Below, in pieces: positions 22,501-30,479 of a stretch of 64,000 bases of DNA. Position 1 is the stretch's first letter, and each line of letters begins with the position of its first letter. Below the pieces are notes generated by a model, which saw only the letters and a program-made list of their open reading frames with translations, did not search any database and was not told the origin of the DNA. The position numbers and the translations under genes are program-made. This DNA is from Colius striatus (taxonomy: Eukaryota; Chordata; Aves; Coliiformes; Coliidae): contig NC_084781.1 in the NCBI RefSeq assembly GCF_028858725.1, forward strand, positions 4,410,513-4,474,512, in the 5' to 3' direction.

Positions 22501-24933
22501 GGCTCTCAACTGCTCCACCGAGACCGTGCAGGACCACAGTGGGGAGCTGGGGGAGGGCAGGGAGCTCCAGGCACAAGCCAGAGCGTGGCATATGGGCGAG
22601 AGATCTGCCAAAGGCCCGGGAGAAGGACGTGTCCCACATAAGGGACTGCAGGGACACGGACTGCAATGCTCACTCCAAGCACTGCCCTTTAGGATGATGT
22701 CCCTGAGAGAGGACTGTGTGATTTTTATGCTGGTATTAGAGGGACAGAGAGGTGAGGGAAGGGGAGCAAGGGATCATTACGTGCTTGTGACAAGGCATGA
22801 GACCCCTGAAGCACTGTTTTGCACGGCTCTCTGACATCCCAGGCCTTCTGTGCAGTCAGGTCTGTAACAGAGGGTAGGACACACAGGCTCCCTCCTGTCC
22901 TTTTTATTAAAGCAGGCCCTGATTTAAGGAACTGTAGCTCAGGAGAGCTCCCAACTGCTGTTCAGCGTCAACAAACTCCTCCTGACATGCAGTACCTGGC
23001 CTTCCCACCTCGGGTTTTGTGTGCTAACCTGACACCATACACCACTCCTTCCCCAGGCAATTCCCCTCTGAAAGCTTAAGGCAATGAGGAAACAACCAAA
23101 CAAACAGTGGCAAACTGTTGAACTCTCGCTGCTTCCTATTAGTTCTGTTCCAGAAAGCACCAGGGTTACTGCACCCTCTTATAGTTGTAGCTACATGTCC
23201 AAGCGATAAGAGGCTCCTCCTGTCACAGCAGCTCTCTACCTGCTCCGGGCAGGGGGTTAGAGGAAAACCACAGGGAGAGGGAAGGGAAAGTGCTACAAAA
23301 GTCTTTCTGTAGATGTGAGCCAAGTGTTGTGGTTTTTTCCTAAAATGAGGTAGCTGTTATGCTAAAAACAGTCAAACACTGAGGAGGCAGAGGGGGCGAA
23401 GCAGATTTTCAAGGGGAGTGGGAACAGCTTTTCCTGTCCTTAAAGTGAACAGGAGCAGGGCTTCAGGAGCAGCACCAGCCTCATGCATGCTCTAAAGCCA
23501 GTCCTGCCTCGTGACCAGCTCTTTCTGATCCCACAAGTAGCAAAAAGGGGCAACTGCAGGGCACTCCGAAGGAAAGTGTTAGCTGAGGATGCTGCTGAAG
23601 GCTTGAAGCCTCTCCTCGAGCATGTCTTGCCCCTCTGTGGGCTGGTCCCTCCTTGCCAGCAGCCACTTGGGACACTGCACTCAGCACTGAGAGGCAAGTG
23701 GGGCAACTTAGAATAGCCCAGCGTATGGGTAATTGAAAAATACAGCAGGCTGAAGCTTTCCATTGCAGGCACCCGGGTAGCCCGAGAGCAACCCTCATCA
23801 CCCCTAGAGCCGTGGCTGTCTGCAAAAGGGGATGAGGGGAAGCCTTTGCGGTCCCCGTAGTAAAACTTGCCAGTGAATCAAGCCCAAGCAGCAATCAATA
23901 CCTTCAGAAACAGCGTTTTCTATGTCTCCCTGCAATAAACAGCTCCTACCCTCGCTCATTTCCAAGATGCCAGCGAGAACTGACGAGAAACACGGGGAAT
24001 CCTTCTTAGGGAGAAGGGCACAACGCACACCAGCAGCCATGTCCCCTGCCCCCGAGTCACCCCGCTCTGGCCTCGGGGCGCAGAAGCGCTCAGCGCGCTC
24101 ATCTCCGGCCCAAGAGCTGCAGCCCAGCTCCAGCGCGGACCCGCGCGGCTTCGGAACGCAACCCGCAACCGCAACCCGCAACGCTGACAGCGCCGTTAGT
24201 TTGGAGCTGGCTCTGGCAGAATCGTGCAGGGAAGCGGGCGTAGCTGTCAGCAGCGATCCCAGCGCCTGCCGCTCGCACCGGGGCGAGCTGCGGGCCGCTC
24301 CCCGCACCAAGGCTGCTCCGGCCGCACCGCCCGCTCCCCGCACCAAGGCTGCTCCGGCCGCACCGCGCGCTCCCCGCACCAAGGCTGCTCCGGCCGCACC
24401 GCCCGCTCCCCGCACCAAGGCTGCTCCGGCCGCACCGCCCGCTCCCCGCACCAAGGCTGCTCCGGCCGCACCGCCCGCTCCCCGCACCAAGGCTGCTCCG
24501 GCCGCTCCCCGCCACCCGCTCCGGCAGCCGCAGCCGCGCAAGTTATCCTCCGAGCGGCAAGTGCGCGCACACACGCACCCCCCCCGCAGCAGCCCCCCGG
24601 GGCCGGTCACCGCCAGCCCAACCCGTGGCTCCAGGGACGTGCCGGCGGCCGCGCTGCCGCCCTCCCCGACCCGTTTCCCGCCGCAAGCTCCCGCGGGGGG
24701 GATGGGGGTGATGTAAGGCGGTATTTCGGGGTGCGGGGGGCTCCCCTTGTCCCGGCCCGGCTCACCTGTCCGTACACCTGGATGGGCTCCGCGGCGGCGC
24801 GGCGGCTCGCTGGGGGCTCGCCGGGCAGCGGGGAACGGCCGGCGGCCGCGGGCAGCAGCAGCAGCAGGAGCGCCGGGAGGCGGCGGGGGAGCGGGCCGGC
24901 CCGGCCGCCCCCTGCGCTGCTCCGCGTCGCCAT
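1395..24933 (-). CDS. SORL1: SORL1, sortilin-related receptor (5' part, coding exons 1-25)
   Basis: Type I membrane receptor that carries cargo such as APP between Golgi and endosomes with retromer. The window encodes about 1154 residues: signal peptide (1-32), short propeptide, VPS10 ten-bladed propeller with its cysteine-rich 10CC end (about 80-716), six-bladed YWTD propeller (about 740-980), EGF-like module (980-1035) and three LDL-receptor class A repeats (1035-1154) with the calcium-binding D-x-S-D-E motif. The remaining class A repeats (human has eleven), six fibronectin III domains, membrane segment and tail must lie beyond position 1. Start chosen at ATG 24931-24933, the first ATG of a frame that runs straight into the hydrophobic signal core and to a consensus donor. 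All 25 exons join in phase with AG/GT borders. Paralogues such as SORT1 and SORCS1-3 are excluded by the VPS10-YWTD-EGF-LDLa order. The sequence closely follows human SORL1 from memory, without a database search. Confidence 0.97.
2042..2164 (-). CDS. SORL1: SORL1 coding exon 24: LDLa repeat 2
   Basis: 123 bp, phase 1 to 1. Codes [18 protein letters not shown] then [14 protein letters not shown], a complete class A repeat. Confidence 0.95.
2773..2886 (-). CDS. SORL1: SORL1 coding exon 23: LDLa repeat 1
   Basis: 114 bp, phase 1 to 1. Codes [15 protein letters not shown] then [13 protein letters not shown]: six cysteines and the D-x-S-D-E calcium site. Confidence 0.95.
3044..3217 (-). CDS. SORL1: SORL1 coding exon 22: EGF-like module
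   Basis: 174 bp, phase 1 to 1. Six cysteines in EGF spacing: [18 protein letters not shown], then [15 protein letters not shown] and NNTCIKE. Confidence 0.95.
3358..3512 (+). mobile_element. CR1 retroposon fragment (internal)
   Basis: Shows the internal CR1 phrase order: CCCCTCAGTACAA, GACACTGAGGGGCTGGAGCG, GTTCAGCCTGCAGAAGGCTG. It lacks the 3' tail. It is antisense to SORL1, in intron 21, and ends about 30 bp from the exon 21 donor. Confidence 0.75.
3542..3680 (-). CDS. SORL1: SORL1 coding exon 21: last YWTD blade
   Basis: 139 bp, phase 0 to 1. Begins [18 protein letters not shown] and ends [10 protein letters not shown]. Acceptor TTTCAG, donor GTAAT. CR1 sequence lies about 30 bp past the donor. 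Confidence 0.95.
3799..4045 (-). CDS. SORL1: SORL1 coding exon 20: YWTD propeller blades
   Basis: 247 bp, phase 2 to 0. Contains [20 protein letters not shown] and [17 protein letters not shown], two YWTD repeats, and ends PYAIAVFK. Confidence 0.96.
4726..4817 (-). CDS. SORL1: SORL1 coding exon 19: YWTD propeller blade
   Basis: 92 bp, phase 0 to 2. Codes [19 protein letters not shown] and then [12 protein letters not shown]. Acceptor CTAG, donor GTAAG. Confidence 0.94.
5238..5369 (-). CDS. SORL1: SORL1 coding exon 18: YWTD propeller blade
   Basis: 132 bp, phase 0 to 0. Codes [19 protein letters not shown] and then [13 protein letters not shown]. Confidence 0.95.
5566..5976 (+). mobile_element. 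CR1 retroposon, 5'-truncated copy
   Basis: About 410 bp of CR1 3' region, from GGGGAAGGGGCTGGAGCACA through GAGGAGGCTGAGGGGAGACA to the terminal TTCTATGATTCCATG. It is antisense to SORL1 and fills about two thirds of the 633-bp intron 17. Confidence 0.88.
6003..6175 (-). CDS. SORL1: SORL1 coding exon 17: YWTD propeller blade
   Basis: 173 bp, phase 1 to 0. Begins [18 protein letters not shown] and contains the YWTD-type repeat [14 protein letters not shown]1 fragment ends about 27 bp past the donor. Confidence 0.95.
7200..7300. promoter_or_regulatory. Possible regulatory element in SORL1 intron 16
   Basis: AT-rich stretch with an exact octamer motif ATGCAAAT (7270-7277) close to AGATTAAATTAAGG and GTTAATGAG homeodomain-type words. 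The call rests on motif content only. Confidence 0.25.
7433..7602. repeat. 34-bp minisatellite, 5 copies, SORL1 intron 16
   Basis: Five tandem units starting at 7433, 7467, 7501, 7535 and 7569, each beginning TCTCAGSGTGGTG and ending TTTCTCC(TG). Copies differ at only a few positions; CTCTCAAGG changes to CTTCCCAAAGG in the last two. Because 34 is not a multiple of 3, open frames across it are artefacts. Confidence 0.95.
7953..8038 (-). CDS. SORL1: SORL1 coding exon 16: end of 10CC region
   Basis: 86 bp, phase 2 to 1. Found by searching for the residues needed between exons 15 and 17. It codes [17 protein letters not shown] then [11 protein letters not shown], matching the human stretch nearly residue for residue. 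Acceptor TTGCAG, donor GTGAG. No independent open frame marks it. Confidence 0.93.
8277..8405 (-). CDS. SORL1: SORL1 coding exon 15: VPS10 10CC region
   Basis: 129 bp, phase 2 to 2. Codes [19 protein letters not shown] and continues to [14 protein letters not shown]. Donor GTATG. Confidence 0.94.
8942..9128 (-). CDS. SORL1: SORL1 coding exon 14: VPS10 10CC region
   Basis: 187 bp, phase 1 to 2. Begins [18 protein letters not shown] and carries six cysteines of the 10CC region, ending [10 protein letters not shown]. Confidence 0.95.
10057..10235 (-). CDS. SORL1: SORL1 coding exon 13: end of VPS10 propeller
   Basis: 179 bp, phase 2 to 1. Begins [12 protein letters not shown] (Asp-box), then [13 protein letters not shown] and ends INTTDVLG. 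Donor GTAAG. Confidence 0.95.
10326..10414 (-). CDS. SORL1: SORL1 coding exon 12: VPS10 propeller
   Basis: 89 bp, phase 0 to 2. Codes [16 protein letters not shown] through [10 protein letters not shown]. Donor GTAAG. Confidence 0.95.
11894..11967 (-). CDS. SORL1: SORL1 coding exon 11: VPS10 propeller
   Basis: 74 bp, phase 1 to 0. Codes [19 protein letters not shown] and then ARWRE, an Asp-box turn. Acceptor CCTAG, donor GTAAG. Confidence 0.93.
12153..12270 (-). CDS. SORL1: SORL1 coding exon 10: VPS10 propeller
   Basis: 118 bp, phase 0 to 1. Codes [19 protein letters not shown] followed by [14 protein letters not shown]. Acceptor TTGCAG, donor GTACC. Confidence 0.95.
12382..12574 (-). CDS. 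SORL1: SORL1 coding exon 9: VPS10 propeller
   Basis: 193 bp, phase 2 to 0. Begins [15 protein letters not shown], includes the Asp-box-like turn [11 protein letters not shown] and ends ADCE. Donor GTACC. Confidence 0.94.
12747..12916 (-). CDS. SORL1: SORL1 coding exon 8: VPS10 propeller
   Basis: 170 bp, phase 0 to 2. Begins [13 protein letters not shown], contains [12 protein letters not shown] and ends [10 protein letters not shown]. Donor GTAAC. Confidence 0.95.
13152..13220 (+). mobile_element. CR1 3'-end fragment
   Basis: Short CR1 tail: GGGGTTGGACTCGATCTTAA, then CTTTTCCAACC and TTCTATGACTCTATGG. In SORL1 intron 7, antisense to the gene. Confidence 0.85.
13735..13836 (-). CDS. SORL1: SORL1 coding exon 7: VPS10 propeller
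   Basis: 102 bp, phase 0 to 0. Begins [18 protein letters not shown] and ends FVTKHPIK. The acceptor at CTGCTGCAG gives the same spacing as the human protein. Confidence 0.93.
15502..15682 (-). CDS. SORL1: SORL1 coding exon 6: VPS10 propeller
   Basis: 181 bp, phase 2 to 0. Begins [15 protein letters not shown], includes [12 protein letters not shown] and ends MFATKSV. Donor GTAAG. Confidence 0.95.
15825..15892 (-). CDS. SORL1: SORL1 coding exon 5: VPS10 propeller
   Basis: 68 bp, phase 0 to 2. Codes [15 protein letters not shown], an Asp-box repeat (S-x-D-x-G-x-T-W), through EHVKSFSW. Donor GTATG. Confidence 0.94.
16614..16712 (-). mobile_element. CR1 3'-end fragment
   Basis: The plus strand reads as the reverse complement of a CR1 end: CCAGGATGGTGGGGGCTGGA, then AGGGACCTCCAGAGCTCACC and TCAGGGGGCACAGGA. 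In SORL1 intron 4. Confidence 0.75.
16993..17154 (-). CDS. SORL1: SORL1 coding exon 4: VPS10 propeller
   Basis: 162 bp, phase 0 to 0. Begins [14 protein letters not shown] and ends [10 protein letters not shown]. Acceptor CCCCAG, donor GTGAG. Confidence 0.95.
17686..17811 (-). CDS. SORL1: SORL1 coding exon 3: VPS10 propeller
   Basis: 126 bp, phase 0 to 0. Begins [11 protein letters not shown] and contains a BNR/Asp-box-like turn (SYDYGKSF). Ends HSPADNKR before donor GTGAG. Confidence 0.95.
17969..18085 (-). CDS. SORL1: SORL1 coding exon 2: start of VPS10 propeller
   Basis: 117 bp, phase 0 to 0. Begins [14 protein letters not shown] and ends PKNSD. Acceptor CTGCAG, donor GTGAG. Confidence 0.95.
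18086..24765 (-). other. SORL1: SORL1 intron 1 (6.7 kb)
   Basis: Longest intron of the window; such first introns often carry enhancers. No exon or RNA gene recognised. 20150-20290 is AT-rich with a TATGCATGAAAT-like core and may be a conserved element. The promoter-proximal 24.0-24.77 kb is CpG-rich and holds a minisatellite. A roughly 500-bp stretch (20670-21188) is open on both strands but has no recognisable protein. Confidence 0.85.
24298..24510. repeat. 36-bp CpG-rich minisatellite in SORL1 intron 1
   Basis: Tandem units start at 24298, 24334, 24370, 24406, 24442 and 24478 (about 5.7 copies). Each begins CTCCCCGCACCAAGGCTGCT and ends in CCGGCCGCACCG(C)CCG. They are almost identical, and copy 2 ends CGCGCG instead of CGCCCG. 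The array lies about 260 bp inside intron 1, in the promoter CpG island. The period is a multiple of 3, which explains long open frames on both strands. Confidence 0.95.
24766..24933 (-). CDS. SORL1: SORL1 coding exon 1: signal peptide and propeptide
   Basis: Codes for 56 residues, starting MATRSS as in mammals. A leucine run (residues 22-27) followed by PAAAG gives a signal peptide ending near residue 32. The next 13 residues end in a dibasic RR (44-45), then the mature start [11 protein letters not shown]. Mammalian exon 1 codes for about 40 more residues. Donor GTGAG at 24761-24765, phase 0. Confidence 0.95.
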
Positions 24934-24956
24934 GTTCGTGGCGCCGGGGCCGGGCC

Positions 24957-24982
24957 CAGCCGAGCCGAGCCGAGCCGAGCCG
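24957..24982. repeat. Pentanucleotide repeat (CGAGC) in SORL1 5' leader
   Basis: CGAGC repeated four times at 24961-24980 with partial flanking units, 25-50 bp upstream of the SORL1 start codon. On the sense strand this is GCTCG repeats. It may vary in length and affect leader structure. Confidence 0.8.
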
Positions 24983-27515
24983 CAGCAGCGGAGCGAAGCG
25001 TCGCGCCGCCGCCCGGACAGAATGTGCAACGGGCAGCGGCGGCTCCGCGGCGCCCCCCCCCCCCGCTCCGCGCCCGCCCGCCCCGTGCCCGCCCCGCGCC
25101 CCGCTCCGCACCTTCGGGGGGGACGCTCGGGGCGCCCTGCCCCGACACCGAGCTGCGCTGCACCGTGCTCTCTCCTCTGCGGAGGGTGCTCGTGACCCTG
25201 CGTGAAATGCAAGGGAAGGGGAAAGTTAATTGAAGTGAAACGAAATGGCGAGAGATAAAAGCAAACGGGATGAAATACAGCAAAGAAAAGCGTGGCGGCT
25301 TCTCTGCGGTGGGGGTGCACCAGGCTTTCCCCTCTCCAGCAGAAAGCCTAAGTGCACTTTCCCTCCTGGGCTGTGGGAACCCCCCGGACTGAAGCCCGTG
25401 CGGGTGTCCAGGCTGAGGTCGCAGAGTGGCCACCGAACACAGCTGCAGCCCCTCAGGGGCGATCCACGGGGGGATGCGGCGAGCGGGGCCATGCGGGGCG
25501 AGGGCAGCGGGCTGCAGGGTGGTGTGGGGCAGGGAGGATGGCACTGGCAAGTGCCAGCTGCTGAACAAAGCCCAGCTCCCCTCCACTGCCGCGGGTAGCA
25601 ATGCACAGGGTGTGCCAGCTCTCGTCTGATCTGCCGTTTCCCTGCCGGTTTGGGGATGTTTGGAAAGCGGGTGACCACCCTGCACACGCAGTTGCCCACG
25701 TCGCAAGGCAGAGGCTACTGCATGTATGTGCATGGGGGACCCTGTCAGGGCAGAGATGCCCCAAACCCACCTCAGTGCCGGCAAGCTTGAGGCCTTTTCA
25801 CATCAGGTCCTGCAGGGTCTGCTGAGGGCAAAAAAGGACAGGCACTGTACCAAACAAACAACAGAATTGGCTGGGTTAGGAAAAACCTTTAAGGCTGTCG
25901 GGTCTTGCACCAGCTTATCAGGGATGGACAGCAGAGGTTGTTATCTTGGCACCAACCATTGACCACGAAGAAAGGTGGGCCACAGCACAGGGTCTGCTTG
26001 TGCTTTCAGTCCTGTCCAGCCTCGTGGAAGCTCTCTGTGGAAAGGTGAAGGTGACCATGGGAGACAACAGGAGAGTTGAGCTGTGCCTGTTTTTCTGCCC
26101 CAGTGAGCCAAAGGTGTGTTTCTGGGGATAGCCTTGCTGCTAAGGGAAGGCCTTACCTGCTTTCTAGGTTGTTGTGTCCAAGGAACTGAGAGCAGAGTCG
26201 TGGGTTACATCTCCTCTGCCATGTGCACTGTGTGTTGTTCTGGGGAAACCTTCAGAGAAAACAGATATGACCCAGCAGTGAAGGAACTGGAGGCTATAAA
26301 TCCCACAGACAGCCCCAAGGTACTCTCATTCCCCCTTATTTCACTGCCTTTAACAGCACAAATGTTGTCCAGAGCTTTCCCCAAGGTGCTTTCACCTAGA
26401 AACCTAGTTAGTGTATTTCAATTATCAAGTCAATACAATTAGAAGCCCTCCTAAAAAAGCTTTTAGTGGTCTTGACTCAATGTAATGTCCCTCCAGAGGA
26501 CCGAAGGTCACGGTGGGTAAGGGCAGAGTCAATGAGGGAGTTTCATTGCTCGAGAATCCCTACAGCTGGTTGCTCTCAGGGACCCAAAAAGGCTGCAGTG
26601 GCATTTCCTGAAGGCACTGCCACATCTGAAAGTCCATCTTGTTGCCCATCAAATGATCTGCTCTGCCCTGCCAAATCCTCCCAGAAATAAGGAAAGGAAG
26701 GAGAACAGACTAAAAGCCAGTTGTAAAGTAGGAGCTGGTTTTGTGGCACTTTCTAAACTGAGGAAATCAATGCACGGGGTGTTCACCAGCCTGCCCCCAG
26801 CTTCCATTTCACAGCCCTTACAGGGTGCTCAGAGATGCTACAAGTCCACTCACACACCCGCCATGGGACTCCCTCCCTGCAGGTTGCTGCGGTGGGTGTG
26901 AGGCAGAGAGCAGTAGCGAGGACCCCTCGGGCACCCCCAGCGCTGGTAACTGCTAACAGATGAATGGCTCTTTCTTTAGGGAGGGAAATACACGTTTCCT
27001 TTGCCAAGGTATTTTTTTTGTTCATTTCTCGACAAAAAAAAGGGCCCCTCTCCTGCTGTAAAGGGGAGGGGGAACTCAGCAGAGTTGATTTTAAGGTCCA
27101 TCTGGATTTCATCAGCAGCACAAGGCTGTGAACTCTGAGAGTGAGGCACGGAGCCCCCAAGCCCCCTTGGTTTTCCTTCCTCACCTTCCCCCAGCACAGC
27201 TCTGGAGCTCCTGGAGGGTTTAGGGGACTGAGAGGTCAGAACAACCCATCCCCTGCAGAGCCTCACTGTTGAAAGGATACATTGCATGTTGCTGGAGTCA
27301 AGTCAAGGAGTAAAATAGCTCACCCTGCCATCAGAGTCTGGCCTCTGCATATGCAGTGTGCACAGGGTGTGTGTGCTCAGGGATGAACGTTTCTGGGCCT
27401 GTGGTTGCCCACCAAGGAGAGCTGGGCCTTTCTACCACCTCAGGATGGGCTCTTGGGCAGGCACATCATTTTTAGGGGTTAGGAGAGGGATGAAGAGTAA
27501 GGATGTGAGGCTGAC

Positions 27516-27670
27516 CATGGAATCATAGAATTGTTTGCTTGGAAAAGACCTTTAAGATCATCGAGTCCAACCACTAACCTGCCATTGCCAAGTCCAGGGC
27601 TGCTGCTGAACCTGGGAAGACAAGAGCTGCAGCAGGGTGGCCCCGTCAGGCTCCACAGCTTGTTGTGCAT
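27516..27670 (-). mobile_element. CR1 3'-end fragment
   Basis: Starts on the plus strand with GGAATCATAGAATTGTTTGC, then AAAAGACCTTTAAGATCATC and GAGTCCAACCACTAACC: the reverse complement of a CR1 3' terminus. The inner boundary near 27670 is approximate. Confidence 0.85.
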
Positions 27671-27895
27671 CTCCTCCTTCCCGGCGTGCTGCCGTCCCTC
27701 ACGCACGCTCCAATGGCTCCAGACCACCCTGCGTGTGTCCTCCAGCAGGGCTGGCACACCACAGCCTCTCCTGCTTCTGGGCCCCACGCTTCTGGGGTCA
27801 CTAGGAGGAGGAAGAGGAGGAGGAAGGCTGCCCATGCAGGTGCAGCTCCTGTGCTGGAGTGCTGTGAGCAACATCTCCATCTTGTGGTAACAGCA

Positions 27896-28225
27896 GCATT
27901 GAATCATACAACTGCTTTGGTTGAAAAATACCTTTAAGATCATCAGGTCCAACCACTGACCTCACCCTGCCCAGCCCAGCACTACCCCATGACCCTCAGC
28001 ACCTCAGCTTTGGGATCCCTCCAGGGCTGGGCACTCCCCCAGCTCCCTGGGCAGCCTGGCACAGGGGCTGACACCCCTCTCAGGGAAACAGTTCTGCCTC
28101 ACCTCAAGTCTAAACCTCCCCTAGGGCAACTTGAGGCTGTTTCCTTGTGTCCTGTCACTTGTTACTTGGGAGCAAAGACTGACCCCCGAGCTTTTCCCAA
28201 GGGTCTCCCATGGTTAGGGAATCAG
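27896..28225 (-). mobile_element. CR1 3'-end fragment, about 330 bp
   Basis: Starts TTGAATCATACAACTGC, then AAGATCATCAGGTCCAACCA, GGGATCCCTCCAGGGCTGGG and CTCCCTGGGCAGCCTGGCAC. Same subfamily as the fragments at 5566-5976 and 51985-52225, opposite orientation to the first. Confidence 0.88.
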
Positions 28226-29257
28226 CCCCCAGGTTAGCATGCTGGTTCACGAAGGTCAGTGATGTTGTCACTGTTTGATCTGGGTCTTGCTTTGAGCCTT
28301 GGCAGTTCTCCGAGTTCCAAGTTAATCAGCAAACAGAAGTCAGGGCAAGTGGCAGAGAAGGAATGATCCTGAGGACCATGAGAACCATACCTGCAAAACG
28401 GGAGCCCCGAGGTGGTCGGCATGGGGGTCCCACTGGTGTGTGCTCGTGGGCTGGGCATCCCTGGCCCTGATCAGCTGCTGTGCAGCACAGTGCTGCAGTC
28501 TCGAACCATACCTTGCCTGGGGAGGGCTGGGATGGGCAGGGAGCAGAAGGGAACAGCAAAGGGATGGTGACAACATATGTCTGAGCATTGATTTGGGGGA
28601 AGGTGCAGATCCACACGCTGCAGCGAGCAGAGGATGGGAGCCACACAGCACAGGCACTGCCCTGATGGCCAGCTCTGTTGCTGTCCTGAGAGGCAAAATC
28701 CTGCTCTCTAATGGGTTCTGTGCCACTATAAACCCAGAGAGGGCTCAGCTCCTGTACCTGGGAAACACATCCGTCCGACGTTATCCGCGTGAGGTGCATG
28801 AACAACCCCTGGTGAGCTCCAGCCCCCACAGGTTTGTGTGGGTGGGGGTATATTTGCAATGGACAAGGACAGAAGATGGGCAAAGGCCAAGGCTACCACC
28901 CTGGATGAATAGGAATGGCATGGTGAGTCTCTGGGGCCATGCCCTCAAGAGCAGGACCACAGTGAGGACCACAGTGTCGTCAGGTACTCAGGTCAGAAGC
29001 CCGCCTGTGTCCCTTAGAGAGGGTGGGCAGCAGCAAGGGCCAGGTTTGCCAGGAAGGGTATCGCTGTTGGCATCCTGCCTCGGGCTGGGAAGCTGAGAGT
29101 TGGGCACTGCTGCTGTGCAGGGAGAGGAGGGAGCGATGAGTCTATTTGCTGCTGGAGCTGCGTGGGGTGAGCCTGACGTGTTGCTGCCAGCGAGCTTCGC
29201 ATGGGCATCAGGAGAGAAGGTGAAGGGACCAAATGGCAGCCAAGTTGGCAACTGAGA

Positions 29258-29263
29258 TTTATT
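29258..29263 (-). terminator. SC5D: Probable SC5D polyadenylation signal (AATAAA)
   Basis: Minus-strand AATAAA about 790 nt after the SC5D stop. No other exact AATAAA occurs between it and the stop. This implies a 3' UTR of about 29.24-30.05 kb. Confidence 0.6.
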
Positions 29264-30053
29264 GAACACGGGGTGGACCCAAAGGCAGGGCCAAGAGGGT
29301 TTCAGTGGAAATCATTCTGGGTGTTAAGGGGGAAAGGCAGCCACAAACCCATGAGAGAGGAGAAGCCCCTACCCCTCGCCTCTGGGCGTCTCTTCCTCCT
29401 CTTCCCACCCACAATGTTCTCAGGGATCTCGAGTGACCCGTGGGACTCAAAGCACATCTGTCCTACAGGCATGACATTTCTGAGCCCCATCAGATGCTCC
29501 TGGGTGAGAGGAAGCGGGAGAGCACGTCGAGTGCCAAGGAGTCCTGCTGGGTCCCAAGGCTGAGCCCTGGCTGAGCCTGGACCTGCGCTGCCTCCACAAG
29601 ACAAGCATTTGTATGAAACACAGCTCAGACAAACCCCTGCAGCATCGTCAGCCTCGACTCGCCTCATCCCGACGGACTCCACGGCAACAGCAAACCGGCG
29701 ACGGAGGACAGATGGAGACCCTGCCACGAGCCACATCACTGTTCTATTTGTGCCACCTTATTGTTCTTTTTGTACAGCAGCAGCACAGTAGTAAAGTAGC
29801 ACAGGGAGCGCAGCAGGGACCCCAAGGCAGTGGGGAGAGGAAGCGACAGGGAGAAGAGAGCAGGATTGCGCTGTGGGGCCAGGCTGGACACCGCCGTCTC
29901 AGGAGCGCTCGCTGAGGACCGGCCCGTCCCAGTCCTGCTCTCAGGGCACGGGGGCTCGTTGTCTGTGGGACAGTAGTCATGAGAGGCCAGGAGGAGCGGG
30001 ACGAGACTTGGCCAGGGAGTCTTGTCCCGGAGAGGGGCCAAGCCAAGAGGCAC

Positions 30054-30479
30054 CTACTCTGCCTTGGTGGCCAGGGTTCCATTGGGCGCCCCTGGGCCTT
30101 TCTCTCGGAGCTTGCGCAGGTAGTCATGGGGGCCTTTGCCCTCGAAGGCCGTGGGGCTCTTGTAGGAGCCGCCGATCTTGTCCCAGAGGGTGAAATACTG
30201 CCCGTAGTTGTAGTCAAAGTACAAGTGGTGGTCGGTGTGGTGGGCCGAGCCGTTGATGACGTGCCGCAGGAGGCGCGGGACGCGGTAGTCGCCGTCGTGA
30301 ATGGAGATGGTCCAGACGTTGACGAAGATGTAGAGGCCCAAGTAGGTGACTTTGTGCAGGGGAAAGAGGAAGGGGTAGATATGGTAGGGCAGGCTCTGCA
30401 TGAAGCCATCGACGGGGTGGAAGGCGTGGCTGGCAAAGGGCGTCGCAATCTTCCAGAGGTGGTGGGGTTTGTGGAAGCG
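30054..30479 (-). CDS. SC5D: SC5D coding exon 4 of 4: histidine boxes 2 and 3
   Basis: 426 bp including stop TAG (30054-30056). Begins [20 protein letters not shown], contains [20 protein letters not shown] and ends NGTLATKAE. Confidence 0.96.
   Translation of the reverse strand, partial: RFHKPHHLWKIATPFASHAFHPVDGFMQSLPYHIYPFLFPLHKVTYLGLYIFVNVWTISIHDGDYRVPRLLRHVINGSAHHTDHHLYFDYNYGQYFTLWDKIGGSYKSPTAFEGKGPHDYLRKLREKGPGAPNGTLATKAE

Larger units (their letters stand above)
23990..25200 (-). promoter_or_regulatory. SORL1: CpG island and promoter region of SORL1
   Basis: Dense CpG sequence around exon 1 and upstream, abruptly richer than the flanks. No TATA box is evident near the start codon, as usual for CpG-island promoters. 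The 5' leader region contains four to five CGAGC repeats (24957-24982). The exact transcription start cannot be read from sequence. Confidence 0.7.
25200..29235. other. Intergenic region between SC5D 3' end and SORL1 promoter
   Basis: About 4 kb with no recognisable exon on either strand. Open frames here (for example 28440-29096 plus strand) resemble no known protein and have no coding signature. Contains two CR1 fragments. Confidence 0.7.

Noticed and set aside
23922-24716. 264-codon plus-strand open frame with [12 protein letters not shown] repeats
   Set aside because: The repeats are the translated minisatellite; no domain, no homologous look, and GC-rich composition explains the openness.
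23804-25111. 435-codon minus-strand open frame covering SORL1 exon 1
   Set aside because: It is open only because the CpG island is stop-poor and the 36-bp repeat is a multiple of 3. The real exon 1 uses a different extent with a proper start and donor.
28440-29096. 218-codon plus-strand open frame between SORL1 and SC5D
   Set aside because: No family resemblance, mixed low-complexity sequence, and no supporting exon signals.
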